A stretch of 8,135 bases of DNA, taken from an uncultured Bacteroidales bacterium. Lineage in GTDB: Bacteria > Bacteroidota > Bacteroidia > Bacteroidales > Muribaculaceae. Numbering within the stretch: the stretch's first letter is position 1; every line of letters begins with the position of its first letter. Positions 6,753-8,135 of the stretch are shown one piece after another. The notes beneath the pieces were generated by a model that did no database searches, was not told the DNA's origin, and was given only the letters and a program-made list of their open reading frames with translations. A program made the translations under genes and the position numbers. The DNA lies in assembly GCA_945828175.1 (NCBI GenBank), contig CALZQD010000066.1, positions 1 to 8,135 of the forward strand. Reading direction: 5' to 3'.

Positions 6753-6760
6753 TACCTTTG
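6753..6760 (+). promoter_or_regulatory. -7 box for the small gene-sbcD unit
   Basis: TACCTTTG matches TAnnTTTG exactly and lies 26 bases before the ATG at 6787, predicting a leader of about 20 bases. No TTTG is found at the expected -33 spacing, so an activator or another sigma factor may be needed. The 118-base gap holds nothing else convincing. Confidence 0.55.
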
Positions 6761-6772
6761 CTATATAATCAA

Positions 6773-6781
6773 AAAAGGAGG
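6773..6781 (+). promoter_or_regulatory. Strong Shine-Dalgarno site
   Basis: AAAAGGAGG ends 5 bases before the ATG at 6787 and closely matches the anti-Shine-Dalgarno complement. Other genes in this window have no such site, and it is uncommon in Bacteroidota. It fixes the start of the 83-residue gene and supports it being truly translated. Confidence 0.8.
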
Positions 6782-6786
6782 CTATC

Positions 6787-7038
6787 ATGGCAACATTCTC
6801 AACAGAAGACATTATCTTCGCAACAGCAACCAAACACGGACATCAGTTGGCAAACCTGAAGCTCAGCGGCATAGCATCGCTGACCGAACTGCTGGCGACG
6901 ATACGCCGCCATCTCGGCGCGACGACAGGCCTCATCGAGATTTCGCTGCGCAATCTCTCGAAAGGCTACTCGTCGCAGCAGGCGCTCTTCGTCACCGCCC
7001 CGGCCGAAGGCATCCAGCTGGCATTTGACCTCGCTTAA
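6787..7038 (+). CDS. Uncharacterised 83-residue protein, coupled to sbcD
   Basis: I do not recognise this protein. It has no signal peptide, transmembrane segment, cysteine or nucleic-acid motif I can name, and is probably a small cytosolic alpha/beta protein. A polar N-terminus is followed by a likely strand (about 20-27, LANLKLSG), a helix (about 31-43, SLTELLATIRRHLG), then probable strands at 48-56 (GLIEISLRN), 64-71 (QQALFVTA) and 75-82. It has its own -7 box and the best ribosome binding site in the window. Its stop TAA shares the A at 7038 with the ATG of sbcD (TAATG), so the two should be co-transcribed and translationally coupled. This context suggests a role linked to SbcCD or its expression, but that is inference. 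Codon use is less GC-rich in the first 20 codons. Confidence 0.82.
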   Translation: MATFSTEDIIFATATKHGHQLANLKLSGIASLTELLATIRRHLGATTGLIEISLRNLSKGYSSQQALFVTAPAEGIQLAFDLA

Positions 7039-8135
7039 TGAAAATAATACATACAGCCGACTGGCATCTCGGACAGCTCTTCTACGGCTACGAGCGCAAC
7101 GACGAGCACCGCCACATGGCCCGCTGCCTCATCGACGCCGTCGCCGCTCACCGCCCCGACGCCCTAATCGTCGCGGGCGACATCTTCAATACGCCCAATC
7201 CGCCGATCGCCGCCCTCGGCATCTACAACGAGACGATGATGCGGCTCCACGAAATCGCGCCCGAGATGAAAATCGTCGTTCTCGCCGGCAACCACGACAG
7301 CGCCTCGCGACTCGAGGTGACATCGGCGCTTTGGCGCCACTTCAATCTCGAAATCGTCACGGGTCTCACGCCCGAAGGCCGCATCATCGAGCTGCCGGGC
7401 AAAGGATATATCGCCGCCATACCTTATATATATGAGGGCAACTATCCCGACGCAGGCGACGACTGCCCGACCGACGAGCGCATCAGGCTCTTCCACCAGA
7501 AGCTCCTCGACGACATCGCCGCCGGGAACACCGACGGCCTCCCCGTCGTCATGACCGCCCATATCGCCGTCAGCGACAGCACCTCGGCGAAGCTCTCCGA
7601 CCGATATCTCTCATATCATCCGCTCACCGTCATGGGCGAGGGCTACGACTACCTCGCGCTCGGCCATATCCACAAGTCGCTGACGATGCACTCGGGCGAG
7701 GCCGCGGCCCGCTACAGCGGCTCACCCCTGTCGGTATCGTTCGACGAGGAGCCGACCCACAGCTTCACCCTCGTCGACATCGCCGCACGCGGCGCGCAGC
7801 CCGACATCGAGCTGCTCGAGATTCCCGTCATCCGCCCGCTCGAAACCTTCCCCGAAGACTGCCCCGTAGAATTTGAGCAGACTATCGAGCTGATTGACAA
7901 ACATCTGCCCGCCGACCACGACTGTTACCTGCGCGTCATGGTCAAGTGCGACGACGGCATCGCCGGCAACGCCAAAATCCGTCTCGCCGAGGCCCTAAGC
8001 GGCAAGAAAGCGCGCTTCTGCCTGCTGACGCCGGTGACGACAGCGGCCGGCCGTGGCGAGAGTTTCAAGCGCATAACCCGCGAGGAGATCAGCGTCAAGG
8101 AGCCCTCTGACCTCGCCGCCGAATATTTCGCCGCC
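7038..8135 (+). CDS. sbcD: Exonuclease SbcCD subunit D, calcineurin-like nuclease (3' partial)
   Basis: Nuclease subunit of the SbcCD (Mre11-Rad50 type) complex, which trims blocked or hairpin DNA ends and long palindromes. The frame is open for 366 codons to the window end with no stop; the family is about 400 residues, so little is missing. Metal-binding phosphoesterase motifs are in order: D8 and H10 (TADWHLG), D48 (VAGDIFNT), N85-H86 (LAGNHDS), H175 (TAHIAVSD), and H210 and H212 (LGHIHKS). YSGSPLSVSFDE (226-237) follows as in SbcD, then the capping domain from about 255. The start ATG at 7038 overlaps the TAA of the 83-residue gene, and MKIIHTADWHLG is a typical SbcD N-terminus. The ATPase partner sbcC is expected just downstream, outside the window. 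Confidence 0.96.
   Translation, partial: MKIIHTADWHLGQLFYGYERNDEHRHMARCLIDAVAAHRPDALIVAGDIFNTPNPPIAALGIYNETMMRLHEIAPEMKIVVLAGNHDSASRLEVTSALWRHFNLEIVTGLTPEGRIIELPGKGYIAAIPYIYEGNYPDAGDDCPTDERIRLFHQKLLDDIAAGNTDGLPVVMTAHIAVSDSTSAKLSDRYLSYHPLTVMGEGYDYLALGHIHKSLTMHSGEAAARYSGSPLSVSFDEEPTHSFTLVDIAARGAQPDIELLEIPVIRPLETFPEDCPVEFEQTIELIDKHLPADHDCYLRVMVKCDDGIAGNAKIRLAEALSGKKARFCLLTPVTTAAGRGESFKRITREEISVKEPSDLAAEYFAA

Noticed and set aside
7025..7435. Plus-strand open frame of 136 codons starting inside the 83-residue gene
   Set aside because: It is the +1 shadow of sbcD, full of Arg and Pro, while the sbcD frame carries every metal-binding motif.
1..8135. CRISPR arrays, tRNA or rRNA genes, insertion sequences, phage genes
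   Set aside because: I saw no regularly spaced repeats, no tRNA-like cloverleaf in the gaps, no transposase motifs and no terminal inverted repeats. The gaps between genes are all under 180 bases.

Overview
The window reads as a chromosomal segment of a fairly GC-rich member of the Bacteroidota, order Bacteroidales; a Muribaculaceae-like gut commensal is my best guess. The assignment rests on several copies of the Bacteroidota -33/-7 promoter (TTTG, about 19-20 bases, TAnnTTTG), the general lack of Shine-Dalgarno sequences, and gene content typical of the group: a Bacteroidales-type transketolase, an OmpA-like porin with a coiled-coil linker, MINPP-type histidine phosphatases and a small TPR protein. 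It looks like housekeeping and envelope DNA. I see no transposase, phage gene, CRISPR array, tRNA or rRNA.

Layout. Bases 1-129 are the C-terminal end of a membrane protein, probably a sugar transporter of the major facilitator type, followed by a strong intrinsic terminator. Transketolase (307-2337) has its own promoter, which contains an imperfect palindrome. An OmpA-family outer-membrane protein (2483-3673) follows, then a GNRA-loop terminator whose T-tract also supplies the -33 element of the next promoter. Bases 3778-6668 hold two secreted histidine phosphatases in the same orientation, separated by a small TPR gene on the opposite strand (5103-5360). The two phosphatases differ at the proton-donor motif: His-Asp-Gly in the first, His-Ala-Glu in the second. 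A new promoter at about 6753 drives an uncharacterised 83-residue gene (6787-7038) with an unusually strong ribosome binding site. It overlaps by one base the start of sbcD (7038 to the window end), the nuclease subunit of the SbcCD DNA-end-processing complex. sbcD is cut by the window edge, and any sbcC would lie beyond it.

How the parts relate. The transporter and transketolase may both serve pentose or hexose metabolism but look separately transcribed. The two phosphatases plausibly release phosphate from inositol phosphates (phytate) or other phosphomonoesters in the periplasm or on vesicles. The 83-residue protein and SbcD form a translationally coupled pair. The least described elements are the divergent phosphatase pair around the antisense TPR gene, and the small protein fused by overlap to sbcD. 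Nothing here convincingly amounts to a wholly new system.
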